Counted from the stretch's first letter, positions 11,423 through 24,811 are shown. The stretch is 64,000 nucleotides of DNA from Nemopilema nomurai (GCA_003864495.1 ML133471.1:2018001-2082000); one strand, 5' to 3'. The notes: generated by a model not told the origin, from the sequence alone. Program-made: numbers and translations.

Positions 11423-14400
11423 AATAATTAAAGAAGTATTCAAAATCGAAAACGTACGACCTGTATTGGAGCAGAGTACTTTTATGACCGTGGTAGCCTG
11501 CCTAGTTTATCTCAGGCGGGAAACGGTCAAATCAAATATACTTGTATCCTTTATTTTTACGTGAGAAAATCAAATAGTTCTCACCGTTCTCACGTGACAA
11601 CGTCATTTTTGTCCAAAATGAAATTGCAAAAAACAAGGTTATTCAATTTAACTTCCAAGACAACTATTGACTTCCTTGTTTGTCTCTGAGTTACAGACAG
11701 AGCCATCGTAAGCTTACATAGACTCAATCAATGCGGAGGAGCATGATTCAAGACAATTTGATAGAGATTTAAATTCTCCTTGTTCTGGGACATTGTTTCA
11801 TCTTTGGAATAAATTGAGAGGTTGTTTTGTCAGCCAATGAAAGTGCAGAATTTCGGTTTTAAACCAATGAATTGGTGAGAACTCGAAAATAAATTATTTT
11901 CTTGCGCGAGTCAAAAAAAACAAACAAATTTGGGACTTCTTTTGTTTCTGGTGAGAAAATCTGACGTAGGATGTGAAAAACAGTGACGTTACTAAACCAA
12001 AGTCACGGTGAGAACTCGGGGAGAACACGGGGAGTTCTCACTGGATCATTCAATTGAATTGAGTAAACTGAAACTCAAAAAACGAAAGGCACGCGAAAAA
12101 CGATTTCCTACCTTCGGATAGTTGCATGAGAAATCGTTATTATGGAGTTTCTGGAAGAAATCAAAGTTTGCTTGGCGAAAGGGCGTGTCCCGAGGATTAA
12201 ATTGGGAGTGGCCCGTAAAATTGTTCGCCCCTTCTTTGGGTGAGAACGTCACATTTCGCACTGGATCTTCCCCTGCCAATTTGTGGAACACTGATCAGAA
12301 AAAGGCCGTGCCCCCCCCCCCCGGCCCCTGCAGCATGTGCAGCGTTGCTCTTATCTTGATTTTAAACTTGTATCAGGGACCGCGCAGCCATTAAAAGCTA
12401 ACATAAATGTGGAAACTGTATTTTTCTTACTAAAATTAATGAATGGCAACGGAGAAAAGCAACTTGTACACGAATCTGTGTCAGCTGTGGTGAATTCAGC
12501 CTTCCCATATAAAGCCCACTTTTCTTGGGAACCAGACTCTCAAGCTCGTTCGGCTTGCTTTTTGCTTGGTATAACTTTTGAAAATCAATAGTATGGTATC
12601 ATCGACAGGGTGCTCGAACTCTCCGTGCAAAGTGATATTTCGGGATAAATGCAGAAGACAGTAGGACACACGAGACCAGTCATAGATTTTAGGAGCGCCT
12701 TAGGAAATTTGCCTTTCGCCTTTGCCTTGTCTGGTGCCCCTTTTGAAAATGGTTTGCCTATTAGAAAGAGATTTCTCTTGAAGTAGAGAAAAAGCCACGA
12801 AGCAGTGGCGAAGCCTGCACAGAGGTGATGGTCCTGCCTGAGGAAGGAGAAGGGCTGTGGGCAGAGCATCCAGGGAAAGAAAATTGAAATCCCAAATTTT
12901 TCACAGAATTTTACTGAATACCACATAATTGAAAACGAAGGTTGTTTTGATGGCTATTTACATGGCCTCATTTAACGTTATGACCCGTAACACGGTTTGA
13001 TCCAAGATACTCTCATTTGTTAATAAATATCAAGTAATAAAATTTGTTTGAATGCAGCATAGGACTATTTCTTCTTTGGCATTACTAAGTCTATAAACCT
13101 ATTTAGCAAATCTGGTTTTTAAAAATAAATCAAAACGCTAATATCAAAACAATTAACAGTAAAGAGGAAAATATAAGAAGTATCTGGGTTAAAATTTAAA
13201 AACTGAAGTATTTGTTACCAATTTCATGGAATACATGCTAGATGTTGTCCAGTCAAATTAGTTCCAAATGCAAATGTAAGGCAAGCTGAAGCCCCATGTC
13301 AAGTGTTTGCCTGCCGCTTAAGTTTCAATTTTAGGCAGAAGGAACCCTACCATGGCTACAAAATGTATTTCTTTTATCAGCAAGAATTTACAATCACAAA
13401 ACATGTAATGCCTCCTGGCATTTCTAATCAGCAGCAAGTTAAATAAGATGTTCTCAAATAATGCAAATAATGCTATCTGGTATTACCTTACTAAGCAACA
13501 AGTAATAATAAGGTACTAAACACTATGTATTCTTTTTATCTGCAACAAGTTAAAATCACAAAACAGGTAGTTCTTATATGATGCCTCCTGGTATTTCTTT
13601 CATGAGCAGCAAGTTTTAATAAAATTTTCTCAAATAATTCCTTCTGGTATTTCTCCAATCAGCAGCAAGTTATAACAACAAGTTCTCAAAAAGTGCATCT
13701 TGATATTCCTTTTATAAGCAACAAGTTAAACTCACTAAACAGGTAGTTCTAATATAGTGCCTCATGGTGGTATTTCCAATCAGCAGCAAGGTACAACAAG
13801 AGATTCTGACTCGAAGAGAAAACCGGGCCAACAAAAAAGACTTTTGATAACTGGTCTTACACAGAGCAAACCCTTCCTTGAATACCACTCTCTTTATGGA
13901 AATATCGATTTCTGGTTTTCAAATCTAGTAGCGGTGTTAAGGCGGTTAGTGTTGTTATTTGTAGTTTAAATTGTTATTAATTAATGTTCACATTGTTTTA
14001 GTAGAAAATCTTTGTGTTTAGTGGATTTTAAAATAAAATGAACTGAACTGATCCCGCATAAGCGGAAATCACCCATGTAAACGCAATCAAGCGGAGGGCC
14101 CCTAGGCTGATCAGTGATCAATTCCTGATCCATCGGGAAAGGATTGCTGAATAGCTTGAAAAATGAAAAAACAGTTGAACGCTTGGCTCATAGCACTAAT
14201 TGCTTTTGCAAAGTAGACAAGGCTCTTGCAAGTTTATATTTGTGGAAAATTCAACAGTTTTTAATTGTCTAAAATATAATTTAAGGTACTAGATCCTTCG
14301 TCAGGTCTTTTCAATAAAAAATGTCAAAATGTTTCAAAACGCATCTTTTCGTTTTCTGCTGCTTGGCAGAATTTCACCCAATATATCTAATTGTTAATGA

Positions 14401-15194
14401 TTGATAACAAAGAGCTGTTCAGCAGTTCTTATTAACAAATGTTAGTAAAGAGTTCCACCAACTCTAAATTCGAAAAAAGATCTGATACTTCATATTTCGT
14501 GATAAGAAACATTTCTAATGTTAGGTCAATGAAAACTTATATAGGAGATCCGACTTTTATACTTGAAGACAAACGTAATAAAAGATATTGACTTGTTAAA
14601 TACCGCTTTCAATTTTCCTGAAAAAATTCAAACAAGTATATAATGAAAATGGCGTAAAATGTTCATGTACGTGTTCAATAACAAAACATCCGATGTGAAA
14701 ACAAAAATAATGGTAAAAATGAATTCAATCACCATTTCTGATTAATTCAGCATATAAAGAGACTATTAGGAAATAGCTTCTAGCTCTATAAAAATTAGTT
14801 GCATCTGAAGGAAAATGCAGGAACCTGGGCTATTTTAAATCCCAAGCTTCAAAAAGATCTGCCAAACTGCATTCTAACCGGAACGTAAAAATAAGCCATG
14901 GGATTAAGTGAAGCTGATTTATCTACCTTTCGTAGTTCATCAATTGCGCACGATCAATGCATGTACAGTTTTTCGTTCAGTCTCATCAAAAAATTTTGTG
15001 TTTCTTTCATTTCCCACTTGTTCCTTTTTGTACATTTTCACGGTGCTGCTAATTTCTCATTTAACTGCGGCTAGTGACCACAGGGGAGTTCCATTACACT
15101 TTAACAAGAAAAAATAAATTAAAACTAGAAACTAAACTCAGTTAATGTAAATTGTCGTTGTTTACAATCCTCACTTTCTGATAAAGTATCTTAC
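11423..15194. other. long stretch without a recognised gene
   Basis: AT-rich DNA between the factor B-like and HS2ST genes. It contains a C12-type homopolymer near 12310, a diverged repeat block (13366-13795) and a tail 'aataaaatgaactgaactg' near 14033 that resembles a LINE 3' end. The short last exon of HS2ST should lie here, but I could not identify it. Confidence 0.5.
13366..13795. repeat. diverged tandem repeat, period roughly 60-80 bp
   Basis: The phrases 'cctcctggtatttc', 'atcagcagcaagtt' and 'tctcaaataat' recur in the same order at least five times with substitutions and indels. This is an old, decayed tandem array. Confidence 0.65.
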
Positions 15195-15380
15195 CTTTTT
15201 TAAAGAGAGTCTCATCGCCACGTTTGTGAAACATAGCATCATATTGCTTCAAAAACAAACCACGAGCAAACTGATAAAACTCATTTTCAAGTTTCCAGAT
15301 TTTTGTGCCTTTAAAAAACTCAACTGTCTCTTGCTTTAATGGCTTCTTTTGCCTTGTCTTCCGGACATGTACGCCACCAC
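15195..15380 (-). CDS. HS2ST1: HS2ST exon 5
   Basis: Acceptor ATTCTATAG, donor AAAAG|GTAAGA, phase 1-1. It codes [19 protein letters not shown], then [16 protein letters not shown], the conserved C-terminal helix. The open phase shows that at least one more exon follows. Confidence 0.87.
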
Positions 15381-18300
15381 CTATAGAATAAAATTAAACC
15401 ATACAAATAATCTGAAGATAATCTTTCAGGAATCTTGGGTCTGATTGCAAAAACGAAGATAGGATAAGTATTATCGAGATAGCCTCTTGCTTTGGCAAAA
15501 CACCACTCAGTTCTATCATTATCATCATCAAGTTTTTCTTAGTTATGATTAAATTTAAATGATTTTGATTATTAATACTTCTGTTGATACTACTGCTGTT
15601 TTCTCATACTTACCTTCTTATCATTTTTAATATTACTTTTGTTGTTGTTTGTACCACATATCAAAAGTTCTGCTTTAAAAAGGAAACGACCCAACTTAGA
15701 ACTACTACACTCAATAATGGGTTTTAAATCTCAATTTTAGATTATGTTTTCACTATCGGTATCTATTTACACCTTCTTTTGAAAGAGGCTAAGTGAAACT
15801 CTTTTTATCTACATAGAATAGGAGTAACATAGATATTTAGACAGAATCCAAAACTTCTGGATGAAAAGGTTGCCTAGCTTGCTCGATGATAGGAAAAATG
15901 TCGTTAGTATAAGACTTTTCGCAATCCGAATTCTCTGAAAGGTGTTGTCCAGGAGCCGTATCACGACATCCAATAATAACCGGCTTGACGATAGTATGAA
16001 GACCCCCGCTCTTTTTACAGATTATTTTTCCATAAAACGTCAGCGTTTTTTAAAATGGGTACGTTGAAGCATGTTTAAATTATCCCGAAAATAATCAGCC
16101 GAGGACCCATTTTATCCAAAATTACAGACATGCTCTCTCTGCAAATGAAAGCATAATTTTGGTTCCAAAGAGTCCACTCTCTATGACCTCACAGAGCATG
16201 TGACAATAAAGCTTCTATAAAACGACGCTGTCTTGTAATGACTTAAGCAAATCTAATAAAATGTTACGGAGGAACATTTCATAAACAGATACATTTCATC
16301 CTGCCCTATCACTTGTAAAACACAGCCTCCCTCAATGGCTTTTGCAATCATGCCAAGATCCCAGTCCACCTTGCAGTTTATAAGCAGCATAATATATCAG
16401 ACGAAGGGAAGAATGAAATATAAACGCTTCGTGTCTGCCATATTGTGCATTTCTGAAGCAAATATTCATAAAAATGTACTTTTGAAAACAGGAGGTGAAC
16501 ATCTAAATGAAACAATAATCTGTTTCAATTGTAAAACTGACTCGATATTTAACACATTGAGACCAACAACTGCTTTTGAGCGAAATCTGATTTAACTTCT
16601 ATGCACATCAGTCAATGCGTGACTTACGGAAAAATCATTTTAAATAAATCCTTTAAATGCTTTGAAATATATCTCGTAAATAAAATTTGCAACAGTCAAG
16701 AATGCGCCAACAAATGTTGTCGGAAAAAAGAAAACAAATCTATCATACCCTCTAGATAGGCAGGAGATGCTCCGCTGAAAATTGTTGGCAAGGTGTAATC
16801 AAGAATTCTGACAAATTTTTCAACTTCCTCTAATACTCCTACCAAAAAATATTGATCTGCTAAATGTTTCTTTGCTTGATCTAGAGCCCACTGGCTCCCT
16901 GGATACCTAGAAAATCGACGAAAATATCACCATCGCTGTATAGAACAAAGTCACAAAGATAGGAGTTGAAGATTTGGATCGCTGGATAGTTAGTACTAAA
17001 TTCTTTTCATCGTTTAAGTGATTTAAAATCTGTCTACAAAGATTCCCAATAATCACAAATTTCTCAATCATTTTTCAATCACCTTTCACCATCATTTCGC
17101 TGAATACATGTCGACTTGTATCAGTATGGGTAAGCAGTTAGTTTAACTAGTTGTGATAATCCTATACGACAACGCAATTCATTCTTAACTCCATGTCCTG
17201 TTCATTAAATCGATGACGCAGGACGGTGAACGTCGCGAATTTAGATAGTGCGGCTGTTTATCAAGCCTTTGGCTGATGGCAAAAAAGGATTAAGTTTGCC
17301 ATGCTTTCATTCTCAAACTGAGTTATTTTGTTCTTCTGCACAAAACCTTTGCGGTTCGTATGAACTTACTTCCAGTTATTAACACTTGAGCCTAAATACT
17401 TGGTGAAATTCATAAACCAGATGGTGACAGATTTGTCCATCGTTATTTAACAATTTTTTATTTCTATAAGAAAACGGTAAACGGTTCAATATGGAAGCAT
17501 AGATTACCAGCATCTCGGGCTGTTTCCACAGAAATACGGAATTTGTAGCCAAAGAAGCTCTGGCTTGCAGTCCCTGCCCTTCTTCTTAACGCATTCATCG
17601 AAGGTCTAGAAAGCAACATGCAGTTGATGACAGAAGCTCGAAGCGAGACTACGGTAATTCGGAACAAACAATCAACAACCTGATCACCAAAGCCCCAGAA
17701 CTTAGTTGAAAGAAGTTCTAATCTGGCAAGGCAGCAAATAAAGAAAGGTCTTGTACATAAATTGAAACGCAACAATGGTTATAAGCACAGGTAAACAAAA
17801 CCATTCTCAAACTTTCTACGCAGCAAAATATTTCTAAACTATGAACCGCTTCTCCCAATAAATAATGTTAGATTGAAGAGATAACCATGTTAATACGCAT
17901 TTATTGGCTTTGTGAATAAAAACATCTTTTGGCTACTTATTTCAATAGCTCAATTTTAGCGCATGATAAATGAAACTCATCTCACAGTTTTGTCACCAGC
18001 TTTCTTTCTTTTCTTCTCGGGTCGAAAATCATCTCCATATCGCATAAAATAATAGAAAGATACAAGTCTTTGAAGTGGGTCCCTTACAATGTTAATAAAG
18101 ATAGGCCTTGTCTTTGATCCGTGCTTCATGAAATTTAAGTAAGGAAAGTGCCCATGGAAGATAGCTGGTCTCACACTTTTCCAATAACTGATGTTTTTGA
18201 TGAGCCATGATTCGCCGAAAAGTGTCATTGGCTGCTTCATTGAAATATTAACGTACAATGAGCTGAACTTGTTTCGACTTGCTAGTTGATAAACAACTTT

Positions 18301-21300
18301 CATGAAGCTGGTACTTCCTGTCTTTGGGATTCTGTTGAATATCACCAACATGCCATCATTCTTGGCACAATCCTGAAACAAACAAAGTCATGAGGTATTT
18401 AACTTCTTGTACTCCTGTTGCAAGAAAAGGTGCCTTTTGAGGACAGCAACAGCTTCTTTAACTTTGCCAATCTGCTTATTCGGCTTGAGATTGACTCTCA
18501 AGAAATCAAAACAGGCATGGAAGGGGTAGTATTTTTTCATGGTAACCTGAAAAAAGCGTCTTCATGTGAAGGGGTGTCACTGGCACATGCTAACTCTAAT
18601 GTCAAAACGAATGTTGAAATGTCAAAACTGATCTCTAAAAAAATCAGCCACAAAAAACAATTAGAAAACTAATCACCCAGCAATTATACAACAAATCTGG
18701 GATGATCAACTCTATGCAAAGTTGGCCTTCTGACATTGACCAACATATCAAATTCAAACTAGAAAACAACAATGCAGTAGCTCACTACCCAATGAAAAAC
18801 TGTCAGAGCTTCAAAACAAACTGTAACCTCATTAGACTTTGGGTAGCATCTAAAAACAGCTAAAGCATAACTGAAATTTCTTTAGATGCAACAAAAAAAT
18901 TATTTTCTTGTGAAACCTTATACAAGCAGTTTCAAGCTGCTTTGCATGAAACTTGTTATCAACCAAGGGAAATTGACACATCATGTGAGTTTTTGAGAGC
19001 TTTGTGAAGTACAAATAATTGTAAAAAGCAAAATGAAACTAAGCAAGGGCTCACGTTTAGGTAAATAAGAAGCATGTGTGTTGTCAGTGTGTGTTCATCA
19101 TGTTTAAGTTAGTCTCTCTGTTGGATCATAAAGGTAAAACCAACAAGAAGCATCTCTTGTGTGACACTTATTTAGGGCTAAAACCTTTTCAAGACATACA
19201 CCTGCTTGTATAAAGAGAAGAGATAAACCCCAAACCCCAACTCAATATTTCTACCAGCTCCAAACTCATGACATTTAAAGGTAGCCATAAAATATACCTA
19301 CATAAAGCTACCAATTAGCCATATCAATTTTTAAAATACATCTTTGATGGAGAAGCCCCAATGATTGAAACTTGTAATTTGAATTGTAAGAATTTAGCTG
19401 AAACCAACAGATTTAAGATAAGCAAAAATATTCAGAGTTCTAGGTCAACTTGTTGCAAAGTTATGACAAGTCAAAGGCTGCAAAGTTTCCTTATCAGCCA
19501 TTTAGACCACACCCAGATTCTCAAAGCTCCAGTACTGCAGCTTTAAAACAAAGATGTTTTTGTGAAAGTTCTTGTGATTCTGAGTCTGATTGAACACACA
19601 CAAAATAACATAGAAATGTGGCTTTTTAACCTTAAACTCAAGAAAGTTGACAATAACCAGGAGGCAATTTTAGATTTGATATTATTTCGAAAACGCCTTA
19701 ATTGCTTCAAGACTGATACAGAAAGTTTTGGAGTGAGGTGAAATTTGGTTTTACCAAATTTGTCATATAACAGAAGCGGTACATGTAAAATCGCCACTGT
19801 TTTTGTCACACATGGAAGCCTTACAGCTCATCAAAGCTTAATTTTCTGTAAAAAAAAATACTTTCAAAAAACTACACATTCTTTGCTTTCTTGAAAAAAA
19901 ATGGAGATTCATTTACAATGAGGATGAGAAGAATAGAATTCTGAACTAAGAAACAGTAAAACAGAAATCTCATGAGAAAACATAATAACAAGCGATGATG
20001 GACAGTAGAAAGGCTGGAATACATTATACAAAAGACAAAAATGGCAACAGTTGACCTTGGTATTCCAAATAGATTATGTCAAATCAAATCAAATTGGGGA
20101 CTGACATTGAATAACAAAAACTTCTTAGAGAACTAATCAGAAAAAGATACCTTTGCCAATCACAGCATGCACACAAGGAATGACTCATTTTAGTGAACAT
20201 CCTGAAAGGGGACTGTGATGAATATACCATCAATGCAAACGATAAGGCTTCTCTCCAGAACCAGAAAAGGGCATTAGTCAGCCCTCAACATAACCCAGCA
20301 GCCTGCTTTTAGGGCTGTAGTATTACTATTGACAATCTTACTTTCGGCTTACGATGTTGTAGGTTCTTTAGCCATCAACTGATATTCAATTTAGTTTCAT
20401 ACATATACTTTACTTATTTTTAAGTAAGTAAGTAAGAATCATACATTTCGACACAATTACAGCTAAGAACTACTATAAGATGTCAACTAGTTTAAGTTAA
20501 TACAATGATAAAATGCAATATATGAATATCTAAAGATTGATACATTAAACAATTTTTCTAAGTGCTGAAATAAGAAAGCATGGTTTTGGGGGTTCTAAAA
20601 TCCCATTTCCTTGGAATACTACAAACAAACTATTGCAGTGTTGACTTGCAAAAGTTTTGCATCAAATGTATCACAATTTGTTTAACTAACGATACATCAA
20701 TTAGCAAGTCAATTACAAAAAGCACAGATGCTCAAGACAAGGTTTTGCTTACATAAGGTTGCTTCTTTGAATGCATTCTGACCATCATCTGGTTTTTGAG
20801 TTAAAAAGAAACTATCAATCATGAAGTTCGCAGGGCCGTTATTAATAACGATATAGGAAATGCCCTCAGCCATTACCACTTTTGGGAGAGTAAGTTGTCA
20901 AAACAAACTTTTCTCCTAAACATTTCACTCGAAGTCTTCATCAGTATAGTTTTCAGATCAAATGGAGCTGTTGGTAACACTTTATATTGGATACATTATA
21001 TAGAAACATTTATAAAAGCAGGGCTTCCGACGAAGGGGGGGGGGCCGGGGGTGGGGGCATGGCCCCCTCACTTTCTTGTAAAACAATAGAGCTTTTTTAA
21101 ACATCTTTTGTTATAATTGTCAAAATCTCCCTTGGCCCCTCCATTTTCCAACCTGCGTCGGAGCCCATGGAAAGGAGATAATCCCATCATACCTTAGTTT
21201 TTAGTTCGCTGGCAACTGCTGCAATATATTTTCCTTTTTCGGGATGAAAAAAAACAATGAATGAGATTCCTGCCAAGCAAATCGCAGTTAATATCATGAG

Positions 21301-21318
21301 CGTATAACGAGTCTTCAT
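15195..21318 (-). CDS. HS2ST1: heparan sulfate 2-O-sulfotransferase, five exons found
   Basis: A Golgi type II membrane enzyme that transfers sulfate from PAPS to the 2-O position of iduronic/glucuronic acid in heparan sulfate. Five exons in consistent phase code about 318 residues (human HS2ST1: 356). Visible parts: a short cytosolic tail and membrane anchor (residues 7-24); [11 protein letters not shown], the 5'-phosphosulfate loop (about 55-65); HGHFPYLNF with the catalytic histidine region (about 115-117); [15 protein letters not shown], the 3'-phosphate site (about 138-152); the cysteine-rich [15 protein letters not shown] and CW segment; [13 protein letters not shown]; and [12 protein letters not shown]. 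The PKTGST loop separates it from the related uronyl 2-O-sulfotransferase. The final exon, expected to be 20-30 codons, was not located. Confidence 0.92.
16749..16906 (-). CDS. HS2ST1: HS2ST exon 4
   Basis: Acceptor TTTTCTAG, donor GAGG|GTATGA, phase 2 in, 1 out. It codes [30 protein letters not shown] and LPTIFSGA, matching the family's W-A-x-D-x-A-K and Y-F-L-V-G-V motifs. Confidence 0.88.
17508..17605 (-). CDS. HS2ST1: HS2ST exon 3
   Basis: Acceptor TTTCTAG, donor TGCTG|GTAATC, phase 0 in, 2 out. It codes [13 protein letters not shown] and [17 protein letters not shown], the conserved cysteine segment. The longer open frame over this place reads a different phase. Confidence 0.88.
17986..18372 (-). 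CDS. HS2ST1: HS2ST exon 2: PAPS-binding and catalytic core
   Basis: Acceptor TTGTTTCAG, donor AAAACT|GTGAGA, 129 codons, phase 0-0. It contains [38 protein letters not shown] and the RYGDDFRP loop, all in family order. Confidence 0.93.
18373..21192. other. HS2ST intron 1
   Basis: 2.8 kb of AT-rich DNA with short chance open frames, a small (taag)n run near 20425 and a possible small MITE at 21021-21166. No other gene seen. Confidence 0.5.
21021..21166. mobile_element. possible 146-bp MITE with G/C-rich interior
   Basis: Ends gggcttccgacg and cgtcggagccc are near-perfect inverted repeats, enclosing a poly-G/GGGGGCATGGCCCCC segment. It lies 26 bp inside HS2ST intron 1. No target duplication was recognised. 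Confidence 0.35.
21193..21318 (-). CDS. HS2ST1: HS2ST exon 1: start and membrane anchor
   Basis: ATG at 21316-21318; 42 codons; donor ACTAAG|GTATGA, phase 0. [20 protein letters not shown] then IVFF forms a signal anchor with a positive cytosolic end. It joins in phase to the catalytic exon, although an extra small exon between the two cannot be excluded. Confidence 0.75.
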
Positions 21319-21768
21319 TTCTGGTCGCTTCCACACCATACCAACAACATTAGAATACTTTGCCCTTCATGTCAGCAAGTGAGATTTGACAGACGCCATG
21401 CCCTCGGTTTGAGAAGCACGACCAGCAACGATAGCGAGGCCAGGAGACGCCATCTTGGTGTGACCATCGGTGGTGCTTTTTCCGGTGGGCAACCTTCGTG
21501 TCTATCCATTAGAAACAGCAGTTTTACTTCTCTAGCCTATGACAGTGGCGGATCCAGGGGGGTGCAAAGGGTGCTTGAGCACCGGTCAGATTTTCAGAGT
21601 TGTGTTTCTGACCAAAGTAAATTTGTGCTTAAAATCAAGCTAAATAGATGTCACAAAATAAAACAAACACCTTCTACCAATGAGAAATTCGATATTTCTT
21701 CCCGCTTTTACACGAAAATACCAAACTTCTATCTGAACTGCTTTGTTTTGCTGCGCTATAGTTTCATA

Positions 21769-22537
21769 TCAAAGTAGAGTATTTACCGGAACAAGATTCT
21801 GACAGAATTTGAATGCTGACCAGTAACAATACGAATTGCGAATTTCACCGTCCAATGAAATTCTGTTATTCGATTGTATTCCGAGCACCGAACATCTTAA
21901 AATGAAATCAGCACACTGCACATCCTGCACATTGGCAAACGAGCGAAACGTACGATGTTCTTGTTGATAGTGTGTTCTAAATATAATATTGGCTGCTTTT
22001 TTCTCTAACCGTTCGGATTTCTTCATATTTGTCTCTGTCCTTGATAAGAACGCTGTACTACAATATGTTGTGACTGGCTGTACCATTGCTTTATACAGGT
22101 CGAGGGCAGCATGGATAGCAAGTATTGGTCAAATACGTACCAGCAGTCCTAGTCTACTTGATGCCTTTTTGCAAACTTTCCTAACAGGGTCCGTCAGTGA
22201 CAGCGATGGATCCGGGTGTTTTCCCAAGAATTTACACTTATCAGTATTACTTATAGGTTTAGAATTAATTTTCATTATCAGTAAAATAGACAACAAACTA
22301 AGATTTTTAACGGTTTCTTCGAAATCTGAGCTGTGGCGATGACAGAAACTTGTTATTTTTAAGGTATTCATAAAGCTGATTGTGAACAACCCTCCCCAGA
22401 ATTTTCGAAAAGATAGGCAGTACTGAGATTGGTCTGTCGTTGTTGAATTCCTTTGCATCTCCACTCTTAAAAATTGCAACGCATCGCGCTACCTTCCATT
22501 CCTGAGGGATGGTTGATGTTGTAGAAGAGAGATTCAT
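21769..22537 (-). mobile_element. LINE retrotransposon relic (reverse transcriptase fragments)
   Basis: Read on the minus strand, 22537-22307 codes a reverse transcriptase finger region (IPQEWKVARCVAIFKSGD, NNDRPISVLPIFSKILGRVV, LYEYLKNNKFLS). Within about 130 nt this passes to sequence typical of the region after the catalytic palm (NTDKCKFLGKHPD, VRKVCKKASSRLGLLVRI), then to a C-terminal piece at 22086-21769. The YxDD-bearing middle is missing and frames are broken. It resembles CR1/Jockey-type elements. It lies upstream of HS2ST exon 1. Confidence 0.75.
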
Positions 22538-23919
22538 AATGTGGATGAGGGGATGGACAAAAAGCTGCTACAGAAACATATCAAAGGTTTAAAATGTTAA
22601 AGGGCTCTTATCAATTATATTGAAGAAGTAGAAACATTTTCTCTAAACATAGAGTTGGATCTTCATAGAAATGTAGACAGACCCCAAAATATCTAGAAGG
22701 TGAAAAAACCAACTAACCTGCCCAATTATACAATCATTATCATCGATTGTGCAAAAGTAAATCGGCAATTGCTGATACAGAGAGCAGCCAATGTTCATAG
22801 CATCTTCATTCGTTGCCACAACTGCTATGTATACGGGATAGGATAAGACAAGCACGGAATTGCTTGCTACATTCTTGCTATTGAACGAGGAAAACAGGGA
22901 AAGCAAGAACCAGAAAACTATACGAATAAGCAGAATAAAGATAAAGACAGTTGTACCAAAGCAAAGGGGGTAAGTCAGGGAAAAGGGATTGAGTCTCGTA
23001 CATTCATTGAAAACCAAACGCAACAAATTCTCCTCTTCTGTTGGCTGGAGAGAAAAAACCAAGAGGCAATTAAGTTGAAACATTTTTTAAACAGAACAGT
23101 GACAGAAAAAGTCGAGGAAATAGTGAGAAACAAGGTTTTTGGCCATCAAAGCAGAAATTGCTGTTACGCTGCAAGATTTCATAACAGACAAGCGGTCAGG
23201 AATCTGAAAGGACTCCATTCATCCATTGCTAGTAATCTAGATTTGTGCAATGCTCCAGATCAACACCGAGATCTGCTTTGATATGAAAGAGATTATCCTC
23301 ATATGCAGAACAAAGTTGATCAGAAATTATCTTGCACGCTTTGCCTTAGTCATGTCTGGCAAAAAGGCCACATAAACCAACCTGTTGACCAGTTATATAG
23401 AAGATATTTTAACTTCAAAGTTGCACTAGATTTTGGCATGTGAGCATTCAATAATAACAACTGGTCTTTTTTAAGTCAATGTCATAGGGAAAAATTACTT
23501 TTTGTCCAACCTAATTGGTACCATGTCGCTCTGAAGGTTTGTGTTGGCATTCTTTTGCATTCATGCTGGTGTATGCAAATGCCAGCTTGCAACGTCAATA
23601 GACATGTCTAGCATTGGACTTAAAATGGAGAGAAAGAAGTATTGCAAGTAGGTGGTTTTGTTGAATAAATGTAAGCCCTTGTTATATATTGCAGCCAGCT
23701 GTTACTCGGCGGGGTTCGCATTCAGCCGCAGACTGATGTGGCTGCTAGCGCAAAGCCAAACTTCTACTGATATCCCAGAACTTGGCGAGCATCAAATCTG
23801 CAGCAACTCAATACATCTGCATCAAATTGATCCATACTGAAAATCACTTCTTGAGCTTACATCAAATCACTTTCAAATTACACCAGCTTCTCAAGCTTTA
23901 ACGATTGCTTCTACAACAG

Positions 23920-23960
23920 TGAGAGAGAGAATTTTGAGAGAGAGAGAGGGAGAGAGAAAG
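23920..23960. repeat. GA microsatellite
   Basis: Interrupted (ga)n run. Confidence 0.8.
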
Positions 23961-24811
23961 TGAAACTGCCTAAACTTGCACCCCAAGATTAGATTGTTAG
24001 TGTAACAATTTATGATAAAGTTGATCTTATTAGGCAAAACCATCAACAAATATAGTTTTTGGATTTAGCAGCTAAGACCAGTCCAAAAGCACCTTTAAAT
24101 TTGGATTTACTATGGTAATATCTCTCGATTTTTCCTGTGGATAACTAACGGAAAGCAGGAATTTACATAAATTTACAAACAAAACGTGCACAGGACACTC
24201 CCATGACATGAAAAAGCCTGTTCTACGATTTCAATGTAACACGCTATATATGTAATAAGCAAGAATGTATTTCCTAAATTTAACATTTAATGCTCTTAAA
24301 ATGCTGCTATTTCTTGAAGTCTTTAAAAATTTATTTGAAACGAAAATTTCCGAAATCTTATGTGGCACTGATGTCAACCTATTCATCTAGACACTCTCTT
24401 CTGAGGTTTCAAGGTCAAGTTATCTATTGCAATCAAAGAGCAAAAACTGATCATGATTGCCTTACTCAGTAGCAACCAAATGCAGTTTATATTTGACGAA
24501 GTGCAATGATTACGGTTGAAATTAGATAAACTGCACAACGGCTGCAGTTTGCCTATAGTTACGAGCTAGAGTCTTTGCGAGAAGCAAAATTCCTCAAACG
24601 ATTATTCGGACCAGTGATAAGAGTATTCCAGTGAAACTTTTCTATTGAAAATATTAGTGAGGACTGTAGATTGGACTTGATACTTGAAAATGTATTGACA
24701 GATTATTGGTATTATGGAGGTGGTAAACAGGTAGATATACTACAAAAGTACTGTCAAAGGTACCAACAAATACTACAATGATATGAAGACATACTGATTC
24801 CATAAAAGTCT

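Noticed and set aside
12046..12926. Cluster of 80-110 codon frames on both strands
   Set aside because: No splice context, motif or family resemblance; composition alone explains them.
14880..15190. Search for the last HS2ST exon just downstream of exon 5
   Set aside because: No acceptor in phase followed by the expected F-x-Y-E-K-like C-terminus was found here or further down to 10.3 kb, so I did not call one.
17464..17775. Minus-strand open frame over HS2ST exon 3
   Set aside because: Different phase from the conserved TFDECV...[11 protein letters not shown] reading, which has its own splice sites.
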